64,000 nucleotides of DNA from Siphonodentalium dalli (Eukaryota; Mollusca; Scaphopoda; Gadilida; Siphonodentaliidae). Both the position numbers and the translations under genes were made by a program. How positions within the stretch are numbered: the stretch's first letter is position 1; each line of letters opens with the position of its first letter. Below, in pieces: positions 54,130 to 64,000 of the stretch. The notes under the pieces were generated by a model. It was given only the letters and a program-made list of their open reading frames with translations, made no database searches and was not told the origin of the DNA. The stretch lies in NCBI GenBank assembly GCA_032622095.1, contig CP136065.1, forward strand, positions 60,199,094 to 60,263,093, in the 5' to 3' direction.

Positions 54130-55338
54130 TTTAGATGGCCGACCAGTCAAAAAGGAGTTGAGATACAGATTTAACACTTTTGCTTTCAGTGTATTCACTT
54201 CAACTCCTAAAACTGACCCTTTGGATTCGCTTTGACTGATATGTGAAAGGTCCTTGGTTGAAATAAGGGCATAGATATGAGATTTTAAACTTCCCGCCCA
54301 CCTTTCCCCAAGAGAAAGTATTTATGCTGTTGAATTTAAGTTTGGTACCAATATATGGATTCCTATATTTTATCACATTTGATTTATGTCAGTTATATTT
54401 TATCTTAACCCTTTTCGTCTATGTTATGAGGTTTATATCAATCTTGTTGATAACATACAGGAAGAATTATCAGCAATGCGATGCTGATCAAACCTTCCTT
54501 AAACTTGTTGCTTCCTTTGGGGAAAATGGTATCCATTGACATGGTTTAAAGAGACACAAGACACTGACAATGGTTAAATGTGAAAAATCAAAAATGTTTT
54601 TAAATGCATCGCCATTAAGCAGAAAATGGATATATGGATAGACTTTGATCTTATTTTTAATATTGATAACTCCTCAGTAACCAGAGTTCACATGTTGAAA
54701 CCACTGTTATGTAAACATTACTGTTTCAAACATCACCAATTGAAATTGCAAATCAAATGTTTTAGTTGACAATCTGTTTTCTGGAATAGTAATCATTGCT
54801 ACTAGTATAACCTTTTGTAATATACATGTCAACAGTCATGATTGTATCATAAGTTGCTCAATTGTCTGTTGAAAAAAATGGCCAGCACTATAATAGTATT
54901 GTTTACATAACAAAGGTTTTATCATGCGACATCTCATCATTGGACAGTTATCAAGTGTGTTTGGAAAGTATATTTCCATGTTTTTCTTAGTGATGATGGT
55001 TGTACAAACTTTTATGAGTTTTCACATTTCCATGCTGTAATTCCCTTGTGCCCTTTTAAACCATTATTATGGCTGGCATCATGGCAGCTTCATAGATAAG
55101 AATATGCAGTTCTTGTGAAATTTTCAGTTTGGTATACATGTATGTGATGGTGATCCAGAAGATGATAGCAATTTTTAAAGTAGTTTTGAATTTTACAGCC
55201 TGTTGTTGCCTTTAAAGTACCAGTCTTCTCAGTCTTGGTAATCTGATTAGCATCTTAACAGTCATTGACTGTCTTGTTTGTTATAATTTTTATGGCTGCT
55301 TTTGGCTATAAAGTTGTTTTTCTTTATATCTTTTACAG
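54130..55338. other. 3' part of intron 1, no feature recognised
   Basis: AT-rich intronic sequence without supported repeats or exons before the acceptor at 55338. Confidence 0.45.
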
Positions 55339-55375
55339 AATACTGTGGATGGCTCCAATATATGGTTTGAATGCT
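55339..55375 (+). CDS. TMEM184C: TMEM184C-like protein, exon 2
   Basis: 37-nt exon between TTTTACAG and GTAAGT. The first base completes the Arg codon from exon 1, then ILWMAPIYGLNA follows, the conserved I.RILWM.PIY segment of TMEM184 proteins. Phase 0 end. Confidence 0.9.
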
Positions 55376-55669
55376 GTAAGTAGACTATTTCAAAGGACGG
55401 GAATTAGAATTCTGATTTTGATTCTCACCAAATATATCAATTTCATGGCGGTTTTAAAGGTTGTGACTATTTTAATACCAAACCCACATTGAAGGCCATC
55501 CATATCTTTAAGATAATGCAATATACCTTTTCCAGACATTTCGTTTCAATTCCCGAATTTTGGTAAATATAAATGGCTGTCCAACATTTTTCATCCAATT
55601 GATCCCAAACTTCATATGTCACTCTGGTAAATTACTTAAACATTTGAACTTTCCATATATATTATGGCT

Positions 55670-55743
55670 CCATTGACTGTAAGGTATGATATTATCCCTT
55701 CTCCAAGTTGAACTACTAGTACAGTGTCATTGACACTTTCATT
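55670..55743 (+). mobile_element. Helentron family A 3'-end remnant
   Basis: 'ccaagttgaactac' followed by ACAGTGTCATTGACACTT and TTTCATT-type end at 55743 matches the termini at 11360 and 23803. Upstream homology ('ccattgactgta', 'atattatccc') is eroded. It lies in intron 2 of the TMEM184C-like gene. Confidence 0.7.
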
Positions 55744-55838
55744 GTGCTAGTAATTGCAATACTACTACATGTAGCATGTCACATGTATAAATATAATCTT
55801 ATCGGACATTCACTAAATTTCCAGTTTTATTTTATTAG

Positions 55839-56044
55839 TGGTTTGCCTTGCGGTTCCCAGATGCAGCTATTTACCTGGACACACTGAGGGAGTGCTATGA
55901 GGCATATGTCATCTACAACTTCATGAGTTATTTACTGTCTTACCTGTGGCATGAACATCCGCATCTGGATATTGTTATGGAGGGCAAGGACCAAGTGAAG
56001 CATTTCATACCATTCTGCTTCCTCAAACCATGGCCAATGGGAGA
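55839..56044 (+). CDS. TMEM184C: TMEM184C-like protein, exon 3
   Basis: 206 nt between TTTATTAG and GTAAGT, phase 0 in, phase 2 out. Reads WFALRFPDAAIYLDTLRECY, EAYVIYNFMSYLLSYL, then GKDQVKHFIPFCFLKPWPMG. The D(T)xRECYEAYVIYNF motif is diagnostic of the TMEM184/OST-alpha family, and the KDQ.KH..P.C...PW.MGE motif supports TMEM184C. Confidence 0.95.
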
Positions 56045-56066
56045 GTAAGTACAATGTAATCAATTA

Positions 56067-56279
56067 CAGTAATGCCTTAAATAATTGACTACTTAACCAC
56101 ATCATAATTATGGGTAACTTTTCAGGATTTAGTCGGAAATATGGCTTGTTGCCATTCATCGGAAAGCTCTCACTGAGAGCTTTCCGATGAATGGCAACAA
56201 GCCATATTTCCGACTAAATCCTGAACAGTTACCCATAATTTTGCTGTGGTTAAGGAGTCGATTATTTAGAGCATTACTG
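56067..56279. mobile_element. Perfectly folding palindromic MITE, TA flanks
   Basis: 213 bp with arms of about 100 bp that are almost exact inverse copies around 'gctctcactgagagc'. Termini CAGTAATGC and GCATTACTG with TA on both sides (56065-56066, 56280-56281), so Tc1/mariner-type target choice. Begins 22 bp after the exon 3 donor. Confidence 0.9.
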
Positions 56280-56399
56280 TACATGTATAGTTCAGTCCAA
56301 ACTGAGAATAAATTTAATGTTTGGTTAATTAGTCGATATAAAATTTGATTTCATAGGTTGGTTTCAAATGTCATTTGCTTTAATAATTTCTTTTTATAG

Positions 56400-56525
56400 G
56401 ATTGACTTTGTCAATCTGTCGCTCAGTCTAGCCGTCCATCCGTGCATATATCTCAGCCATTGGTTATCGGAATGAAATTTGGTATGGAGTTTGCCGACCA
56501 GGCATTTATATTCCCCCAAATTCCT
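56400..56525 (+). repeat. Family B monomer fragment
   Basis: 'gtgcatatatctcagccatt', 'ggttatcggaatgaaatttg' and 'gtatggagt' match the monomers at 53700-54050 and 59060-59140. The fragment starts near a 'ttgactttgtcaa' short palindrome. No complete element. Confidence 0.5.
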
Positions 56526-56564
56526 GTCAGTATAAGTTGAGCCCAAAGTGCAGACATATTCCTA

Positions 56565-57509
56565 GTCCCATTCTGTTGGTACGTAAACCAGCGAAGATAT
56601 CGGCATAGACAGATGCTGTGTTTACGTCCCAGACAGCACCCATTGGCATCCTATAGCGGACTTTACGCCCACGTTTGGTGACGGTATCATCGGCTCTTTT
56701 ACTCTATGTTACCCATCAAATCATTACATGATGCTACATATTTTGGAAAGAGTGACATCTTATGGTCATAATATGTATAATAATCAATTTTCATGTTAAA
56801 TTACACAAAGAATATTCCGATTTATTAGGACAAACATCTATTTGTTTACATTTTAACTGAGAGACAAAGTGTTCAAAAGTTCAATCGGCAATGTTCGGCT
56901 TCTATGCCAGCAGTCCAGTATACGCAAAATTACCCAGAAACAAATCGATGTATGCCCATATACAAAGGACGCTGATAACATGCGCTGTTATTTTATTCCA
57001 AAATCCCATCACTATTATGTGTTTATTTTAATTGTAAGTGGTCCTATATTACTTATTAGTTAAACATTTCTTACATGGAACGTCTGGTGATATATATGTA
57101 AATTACAATTGACAAATCAGCAGGTGTTCATGATAGAATTAATAAAATTCAATTTACGACCATGTGAGGTAGTTGATGTTTACCTTACGAGTGCCTGAAT
57201 ATGCCGATGTTACTTCGTGAGGTCAATTGAGCATACTTTTAAAAATATGTAAACACTGAGATATTACTTTTACATTAAATTATCGCTTTCAATTGATGTG
57301 GTGTCATCAACAAATATCATGTCTTCTATAGAATAACCCCATTTATTGTCTCAATTGTGATATTTGATTCCATTTATTTGTGGTTTTATGTGAGCTGGTG
57401 ACTAGCGTATAAAGTCTGCTATAGGATGCCAATGGGGTGGTCTGGGACATAAACACAGCATCTGTCTATCCCAATATCTTAGCTGGTTTACGTACCAGCA
57501 GACTGGGAC
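56565..57509. mobile_element. DNA transposon remnant with about 120-bp TIRs, TA flanks
   Basis: Left arm from 56565 (GTCCCATTCTGTTGGTACGT, AAACCAGC, 'atagacagatgctgtgttta', 'cattggcatcctatag') is repeated in inverse at 57400-57509. TA lies at both edges (56563-56564, 57510-57511). Length 945 bp; the interior has no transposase-like ORF. Probably a non-autonomous Tc1/mariner-type element. Confidence 0.8.
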
Positions 57510-57653
57510 TAACATGTGCCCAAAATAAACATGAGAACTGATAAGAATGCAAATTTTGTTATTGCATAGCCATCAGTATACAACTATGCATTGTATATTA
57601 ATGAGAAACATAGAATTTATATAACATTTATATCAATCAAATATTATCTCAGA

Positions 57654-58842
57654 CAGGGTTCGCGCTGCCGATCGCCAATTTAGCAAATTGCTATAAAAAA
57701 AATCACGATTTGCTACAAAAATTGGCACCTAGATTTTTGGCTTTTGGCAATTGATACCCACCGGGCATATAATAAAGCTTGCAGTCAATCGGTCGGAAAC
57801 AAAACACACATTGATATCCGGTCGCGACAAACCTATTGGGTCCTAATTGAAAGCGTATAATAGATTAGCGACTTAATGTCAGATCGACATATTTTATCAC
57901 TGGGGTGAATGGGTTTCGAACTTCTACTCGATAAAACACTGAGTACGGCTATTGACTACAATTTGACAAACAAAGAGCTTCCTGGAGTCTACATCATTAG
58001 GAAACTGTGTATTGATAGTAGGTGTTAGATAAAATATGTCCTTCGTAACTCAGCTTTCACAAACTGTGACATATTTTCAGCAAATATGAATCGTAAGCGC
58101 AAGTTAAATTTCGGTAACAATGCATCAGACACACAACATCCTTCGAAAATTAAGAAAGTTACTGATTTCTTCGGACATTCAGACATTATCGATAGTCCAA
58201 ATACAGTGGTTGATTTAACATCGACTTGTGCTACACCACCTAAACCAAGCAACATACTAGTGTTCAATGCCACGAGAACGCCACAAAAAAATGCATGTTC
58301 GCCAAAACGAAAATTTCGAAATGAGTGGAAAATATCTCGTGAATGGCTATCATTCGATTGTGACAAAAATGTTATGTTATGTTCTACATGCCGTGCTGCG
58401 GATGTTACCAACATGTTTGTATCTGGTTGTAGTATCACGAAGAAAGATACTATTTAGAAACACGAGCTAACCGAAGGTATGTGTACTGTTTCAGATTAAA
58501 TTTAAACATCACGCTATGTACAAGGGGAGTAACTCTATCATTCATTTCTGTCATTATTTTTACACACAATTGTATCTGCTACGTCACAAGTTCGGCATTG
58601 ACGGAAAGTGCCGAGGATATCCGATTGTTTACACATCATTGATAATAATTCATTAAAATAAATATATACATACAATAGGTAATTTGCTTGTTTTTTGTTT
58701 TTTTTGGAAAACCAAATTCAAAAGTGGCACCAAAATATATTGGCCAGAATAAAGTGGCAACAGAAAATATAAAGTGGCTCTAAAAATAATGCAATTGGCA
58801 ACAGTGTTGGCACCTGGGAATTTTGGGCCAGTGCGAACCCTG
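57654..58842 (+). mobile_element. hAT transposon with perfect 8-bp target duplication
   Basis: 1189 bp with termini CAGGGTTCGCGCTG and CAGTGCGAACCCTG, flanked by ATCTCAGA on both sides (57646-57653 and 58843-58850). Subterminal 'gcaaattgc', 'ggcacc' and 'agtggcaac' words are repeated. It carries one transposase-related exon (58086-58457) but no catalytic domain: an internally deleted copy. Confidence 0.96.
58086..58457 (+). pseudogene. hAT transposase N-terminal zinc-finger exon fragment
   Basis: ATG 58086 begins a basic segment (MNRKRKLNFGNNASD). The C-terminal half, RNEWKISREWLSFDCDKNVM then LCSTCRAADV and FVSGCSITKKDTI, fits the TTF/ZNF862-like zinc-binding domain of hAT transposases (R.F...W...W...D...N.M.C..C.....F..G....K.DTI.KHE). 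The TAG at 58455-58457 falls inside the motif: the next codons read KHELTE and are followed by a GTATGT donor-like site at about 58476. It is therefore a nonsense mutation within a once-spliced exon. Confidence 0.75.
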
Positions 58843-58904
58843 ATCTCAGACTCTCAATCTCGGAATTCAACTGCAAGTATTTCAAGTTTTTTGGTCCAAA
58901 TTAC

Positions 58905-59340
58905 ACCCATCTAAAGGCCTGTTGCCATCAGGACTGTTTCAAACGAGAGCTCAATGACCTTTGTTATGGACGATTTAGGGAGTGCTTTCAAAATAGGGCC
59001 ATATGATGTTTGCATATTCCGTTCAAAAGTTATCTTTCTCTATTTATTTAGAAGCAGTAAAATTTTGTCCATCCACCTGAGTATCTCAGCCATGGGTTAT
59101 CAGATCTGATTGAAATTTGGTGTGGAAGATCACCATCAGACATGATTTCAGAAAAGTGGCCAATGCAGCCCTCAGAATTGGCTACGGAATCAGCAGTGCC
59201 GAAGACATTTGCTGAAGCAAACTGGGCCACTGCGAAGGGTTGCTGTAGCAGATTGCTGAAGCCAAACTATCTGAATTAAGAGGGCTGCCAATGACTTTGT
59301 TCGCATTTTCTATCTTAGAATTATCCGCTTTGTTTTTCGT
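58905..59340 (+). repeat. Family B Pearl-like monomers interrupted by a MITE
   Basis: 'tgttgccatcaggactgttt', 'cgttcaaaagttatctttct', 'gagtatctcagccatgggtt' and 'gaaatttggtgtgga' match family B monomers. The run is split by the 124-bp element at 59165-59288, after which 'ttgttcgcattttctatctt' resumes the monomer. Confidence 0.6.
59165..59288. mobile_element. Small MITE (124 bp)
   Basis: Ends GCAGCCCTC and GAGGGCTGC, flanked by CAAT on both sides (59161-59164, 59289-59292). Internal 'ttggctacgg' and 'ttgctgaagccaa' sub-inverted repeats. Shares sequence with the insertion at 50400-50490. Confidence 0.75.
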
Positions 59341-59480
59341 TTTAGAATTATTCTCCATTGTTTATTTTAAATTGTGGTCTTTGAGATATTTAACAGCACA
59401 ACAATTTAACGTCACTGGGTGCAACGCCTCCCTCCTTGAGCAATACACTCATGAATCTGCTTATTCTATTATCTTTATAG

Positions 59481-59555
59481 GGTATTCATCCAAAGGTGTA
59501 AACATGGTGTACTTCAGTATGCTGTTGTCCGTCCAACAACCACCGTGATTGCTCT
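59481..59555 (+). CDS. TMEM184C: TMEM184C-like protein, exon 4 (gene continues beyond window)
   Basis: 75 nt between ATCTTTATAG and GTAAGT. The first base completes Glu from exon 3, then VFIQRCKHGVLQYAVVRPTT then TVIAL, matching the GE....RCK.GVLQY.VVRP.TT..AL segment of TMEM184C. Phase 2 end. The remaining exons (membrane spans 4-7 and cytoplasmic tail) were not found before 64000. Confidence 0.93.
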
Positions 59556-60246
59556 GTAAGTATTACTTAGGCCATTTTGCTTTACATGTAATATTATGTT
59601 TGCAGCTACTAGTATTTATCCCCTTAATCATTTCTTAATAATTTTAAATAACTAATAATCAATCCATTTATAGACCATAGTCCACAATTACATGTAATTT
59701 ATTATGCGCGTGAGAGGTGAAGACTGACTTGGACAATTTTCACGGTACCGGTATTGAGAGTTGAGTACCACCAGTATACAGATTTAGACGGAACTAGATG
59801 GTACTAGATGGTACTCAATTTTGTAGACTATATACATGTGTATAAGCCATTGATAACTTCATTCAGGTGTTAGTTTATACAGTGTTAACAAAACCTCATC
59901 TGAACCACTGTTGGTTATTGCTAAATAAATGGTTCTTGTATCGTCACATAGTAGCAGACCCGAGTTGCGACCTGCCCTGACCAAATGTGGCAAAATAGAT
60001 GTCGCAAAGAGTATATTCATTTTGTCACAAAGTTGGATAATTTAAATAACACACATCGTCTGCGTATATCATTGACTTCCACAATCGGTCTCAACTCAAA
60101 GAGTTCAGTTAGCAATGCTTCTATGAAGTCTGGAAACATATATACACCTATATGACCTAAACATAAAAGACAATTACAAACGACCAATTACTGACTGAGC
60201 AACACTTTATACACGTGGTCCTGAATGACATCACATGCAGTTGAAG
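59556..60246. other. Intron sequence, no feature recognised
   Basis: No supported exon or element. Short duplicated 'ggaactagatggtactagat' near 59790. Confidence 0.45.
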
Positions 60247-61394
60247 TAGGGTCCTGCGAATATTCGATATTCGATTCGAGATTCGATTCGAAATTCAAAT
60301 TCGATTCGAATTCGAGTCGAAATTGCCAACTCGAAATTTCGAATATACACTGATGGAAAAGTAGGCTGTTTTTTTACGGACAAGTTCACACGTCGATCTT
60401 AGCTGTTTTTGTGCCATTTAATTACAGAAAGCGATGTATATATGCACCTTATAATTCTTATTGTACATCGCGATTATATATATTAAATATAAGTATAGCC
60501 AGCAATTAGCCACTATAGGACTACTAAATACGCCTGAATTCTAGCTTTGAACATGGTAGCCAAAAGCTTGGAGATCACCGATGGACCGACAACACGCGTG
60601 AATAATAATAGCTATGAGACTGAGCAACCGCTAGCGTTATCCGCCGTCTATCCTTCTCAGATTCTGCATTATGTAGTATAGCTGAGAATTTAAACAACAT
60701 GTGTTCCCGGCATCGAAAAGTGCATTTTGGCGGTGTTTTCTTTTGAAGTTTACTTTCAATTTCGGAGCGTTCTTTGACACTTGACAAAATGTCGTCATTA
60801 TTCATGTTTATTTTAAACATGATAAAGCTGCAGGTAGTGCAGGGAATTACACGTGAGATGAATGCAACCTGGTGTATAAATCGCAGGCATCTGGGACAAT
60901 GACCCATCTATCGAATCATCTGTCCAAGAAGCATCCAGCACTACATAATCAGGCTACCCTGCGACTGTTGTTGCATCTTCAAGTTTATAACAGCGGGTGA
61001 TTCCGAATGTCGATTTGCAAATTTGCATGTACATGCAAACTGTACAAATTTCGCGTGATTTTAGTTCTGATAATCCGTTTAGTGGTTATATATTAATCGT
61101 AGCGACGGCAGCATGGACTTTTTTTTTTAATTTGCCTTTTTTCTCGACAAATATCATTTGAAGTTAATAGTATTGCAAACGACGGTTCATCGCCACATAA
61201 GTTATGATGGAACTTCGTGCATGTAATTGATAGAACGTTTCACAAATCGTCTAATCGTTGACAAAATATGCCCAATTGAGAATGCAACACACAGATATGA
61301 TTCGATTCGATATTCGATTCGATATTCGATTCGATTTCCAGAATTCGATTTCCAGAATTCGATTCGATCAAAATCTCCAATTCGCAGGACCCTA
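60247..61394 (+). mobile_element. hAT transposon with perfect 8-bp target duplication and BED-finger remnant
   Basis: 1148 bp with termini TAGGGTCCTGCGAATATTCG and the inverse of TAGGGTCCTGCGAATTGGAG, flanked by AGTTGAAG on both sides (60239-60246, 61395-61402). Both subterminal regions are arrays of 'gattcgatt'/'aatcgaa' words. In the middle, plus-strand codons at about 60860-60950 read CNLVYKSQASGTMTHLSNHL then SKKHPALH, the C-terminal half of a BED zinc finger typical of hAT transposases. The first half is out of frame and the catalytic domain is missing. Same terminal family as 15832-17037. Confidence 0.95.
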
Positions 61395-61528
61395 AGTTGA
61401 AGCAATGTTGAGGGGGGATATTCAATGTATATTTCTATTCTTCAAAGACATCAAGCGACCAATATTTTATGTTGAGATAAGGTAAATGGTTGGTCAATGT
61501 AGACAGCTTAAAGGTTTACATCATTGTA

Positions 61529-62827
61529 TTTTTAGCTCAACTTTACTTTGTAAAGTTTGAGCTATTGCCATGGCTTGGTATCCGTCGTGCGTGTGTGTGT
61601 GTGTGCGTGATTCGTCAACAATTTCCTTTAGCACGGGCTACAGTTCGTACCTTTGGTCCGATTATTATGAAATTTGTTATGGATGTTGACATTGACATGT
61701 AGATAGGAACGAGTCATTTTGGGGTCATTCGGAAAAAAAACATGGCCGCCAGTGGCCATCTTTGATTTCAAAATTCAATCCATTAGCACGGGCTACAGGC
61801 CGTACTGTTCGTCTTATTGTCATGAAATTTGTCATGGATGTTAATATTGACATGTAGATGGGAACGAGTATATTTGGGGTCATTCGGCCAAAAAAACATG
61901 GCCACCGGCAGCCATCTTAGATTTTACTCTTTGCATGACTAAATCCTTTGACACGGGCTACAGGTCGTACCTTTGGTAAGGTCATCATAAAATTTGTCAT
62001 GGATGTTAATATTGACATGTAGATGGGAACGAGTCATTTTGGGGTCATTCGGCCAAAAAACATGGTCGCCAGCAGCCATCTTGGATTTTACTCTTTGTAT
62101 GACTAAATCATTTAGCACGGGCTACAGGTCGTACCTTTAGTCTGATCATCATGAAATTTGTCATGGCTGTTGAAATTGGAATGTAGATGGGAACGAGTCA
62201 TTTTGGGGTCATTTGGACAAAAAACATGGGCGCCAGTGGCCATCTGGGATTTCAAAATTCAATCCATTAGCACGGGCCACAGGTCGTAGTGTTTATCTGA
62301 TCATCATGAAATTTGTCATGGATGTTAATATTGACATGTAGATGGGAACGAGTCATTTTGGGGTCATTCGGCCAAAAAACATGGCCGCCAGCAGCCATCT
62401 TGAATTTTACTCTTTGTATGACTAAATCCTTTAGCACGGGCTACTGGTCGTACCTTTAGTCTGATCATCATAAAATTTGTTATGGATGTTAACAATGACA
62501 TGTAGATGGGTACGAGTCATTTTGGGGGTCATTCGGCCAAAAAACATGGCCGCCAGCAGCCATCTTGGATTTTACTCTTTGTATGACTAAATCCTTTAGC
62601 ACGGGCTACAGGTCGTACCTTTAGTCTGATCATCATAAAATTTGTCATGGATGTTAATATTGACATGTAGATGGGAACGAGTCATTTTGGGGGTCATTCG
62701 GCCCAAAAACATGGCCGCCAGCAGCCATCTTGGATTTTACTCTTTGTATGACTAAATCCTTTAGCACGGGCTACGTACAGGTCGTACCTTTAGTCTGATC
62801 ATCATAAAATTTGTCATGGATGTTAAT
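61529..62827 (+). mobile_element. Pearl-like Helentron-associated element, family A (3'-truncated)
   Basis: The same 5' end as 22072 (TTTTTAGCTCAACTTTACTT, near-palindrome, (GT)n). Seven monomers are marked at about 61694, 61849, 62014, 62178, 62333, 62497 and 62662, again alternating about 155 and 165 bp. The array stops abruptly after 'gttaat' at 62827 without the 3' hairpin. The sequence then changes to 'cacaacccaaagggttgt', so the 3' end was lost or never copied. Confidence 0.9.
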
Positions 62828-64000
62828 CACAACCCAAAGGGTTGTTTTACAGTAACATAAGCGACGCAAGTATAGTTGTGACGTCAGTAATTTCTATACC
62901 CTATCAACATGAAAAAAATTGTTTTTACATCCGGGCGATTCAGACCTATGGGGCCCTATGGTGGCCGCCATGTTGGAATAGAATTGTCAAATTAATAAAA
63001 CGAATTTATTTTCTTCTTCGATCAGCCTCCCTATAGCAACACTATTAAATTTGAAAAACAAAATCAACCTTATTCAAAATTAAATGCTTAATGTGGATTT
63101 AGCTGACGCGGGCGCATAGCATTCGGCAAACCTCGCCAGATTCCGTACCGTTACAGTTAGAATATTACGTCCCCTGGCAGGCCATAGCAACGTTGGAAAT
63201 GATGACGTAATTTCGTTACAAAATGGTGGCGCTCTCTTGTTTGCGAAATTTGAAATGGAATTGCACGTTATTGTTATCGCTCGTATTTTAAATGTACAAC
63301 GGTATCACAGCACGTAAGCGTTGGGAACAAACGAGAATGCACAAGCGAAGATAGCACGTACTACGAGCCAATTACTGGAATGACTTTAGAGTCAAAGCAG
63401 TCAAAAGAAGAAGAAGAATAACAACAACATGTCAACAACAACAACTTGTTAAGTTGTTTTGAAGTTGAAGTGAACTGTGTTCAAAGTGAAAATCAGTCAG
63501 TCGGAAAGAAACTCAATGACGAATCTGTGACTGAAAAAAATATGAAAATGAAGGTCACTGGAATGGAATGTGGACTGGTCTGTGCAGACTGCTCACCACA
63601 GCGATTTGACTTCTTCTGTTATTGTTCAATTTTAAATTTAAGTCTGTTTTCACCTGGACTGGTTTAGTGGTTAGAGTTAGACTTAGAGTTTCAACTGCAA
63701 GCGGCGGCTGATTTACTATACACAGTATAGTTCAGTCATGAACCGTTGAACGTAGCGCGTAGCTGGAACTTGTGGACGCAGTAATCGGTGAAAGCGTTCA
63801 TGTGGCTTACTAATCTAATAATATTAGGATTGTATTAGTCAATTTAGTGATTACAGATTACTAAATTTAGTTATCAACGACTTCAGCCTCACCCACTCAC
63901 TGTGAATGTGACTCAGGTCAAAATACAATTCTAGCCATCTACTAGTACAGTCGACAGACTCGACACACAGATGTAACAAACATGTGAAGCCCAGTGAATT
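62828..64000. other. No gene identified; possible intron or regulatory sequence
   Basis: Begins with a short palindrome AACCCAAAGGGTT. Words such as 'ggtggccgccatgttgg' (62964) and 'aaaatggtggcgctc' (63221) resemble YY1-type sites, and 'ggccatagcaac' (63181) resembles an X-box half, but no transcript start can be placed. A 73-codon frame at 63446-63667 has no recognisable features and is not called. Confidence 0.35.

Larger units (their letters stand above)
46622..55338 (+). other. Intron 1 of the TMEM184C-like gene (8.7 kb)
   Basis: Between GTGAGG at 46622 and TTTTACAG ending at 55338. It contains the MITE at 46660-47033, an inverted duplicated terminal exon, a dead LINE with nested insertions, a TTAA-type MITE and a family B Pearl-like array. 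No additional TMEM184C exon is needed: exons 1 and 2 join in frame. Confidence 0.85.

Noticed and set aside
63446-63667. 73-codon frame near the right edge
   Set aside because: Start context, length and composition give no support, and no domain is recognisable.

Overview
This is an animal nuclear genome window: AT-rich, intron-containing and dominated by transposons. Three protein-coding loci can be supported from splice sites, reading phase and recognisable protein families: the last two exons of a fidgetin-like AAA ATPase (FIGNL1 type, + strand, 12915-15194), a complete six-exon gene for a single-pass membrane protein with a cysteine-rich ectodomain (- strand, 34189 down to 21148), and the first four exons of a TMEM184C ortholog (+ strand, 46377-59555, continuing beyond the window). 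The repeat fauna (Pearl-like tandem-repeat elements, a Helentron with an endonuclease domain, many hAT elements and MITEs) suggests a marine invertebrate, perhaps a lophotrochozoan such as a bivalve or brachiopod. That assignment is inference only.

Region by region. 1-11360: a nearly full-length autonomous Helentron-type rolling-circle transposon. It has a spliced N-terminal exon, 12-residue and about 21-residue protein repeats, a cysteine-protease-like segment, a DUF6570-like zinc domain, a HUH Rep, a PIF1-like helicase and an EEP endonuclease. It is broken by one frameshift and two in-frame stops. 11361-15194: degraded repeats, the FIGNL1 exons and two abutting MITEs in the intron between them. 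15195-20400: two hAT elements with target duplications and a hairpin-rich MITE. 20500-34189: the receptor-like gene, whose introns hold a tandem-repeat (Pearl-like) element with the same 3' end as the Helentron, and a segmental duplication that doubled one exon. 34670-40098: a cluster of composite repeats and 122-bp minisatellites. 40099-43902: a giant palindrome with a zinc-finger gene in each arm and a 1-kb purine-rich spacer. 44200-45353: a minisatellite and a second TTAA MITE. 46377-59555: TMEM184C exons; the large first intron holds a MITE, an inverted duplication of a terminal exon, a dead LINE with nested insertions and more Pearl-like repeats. 57654-61394: two more hAT elements with perfect 8-bp duplications. 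61529-62827: a second Helentron-related tandem array. 62828-64000: nothing identified.

The unifying theme is the Helentron system. The autonomous element at 1-11360, the 22072-23803 element and the 55670-55743 remnant share one 3' terminus (a short inverted repeat, then a hairpin, then TTTCATT). The array elements are built from 155-165 bp monomers homologous to the sequence that carries the autonomous element's stop codon. No CRISPR, rRNA or functional tRNA gene was seen.
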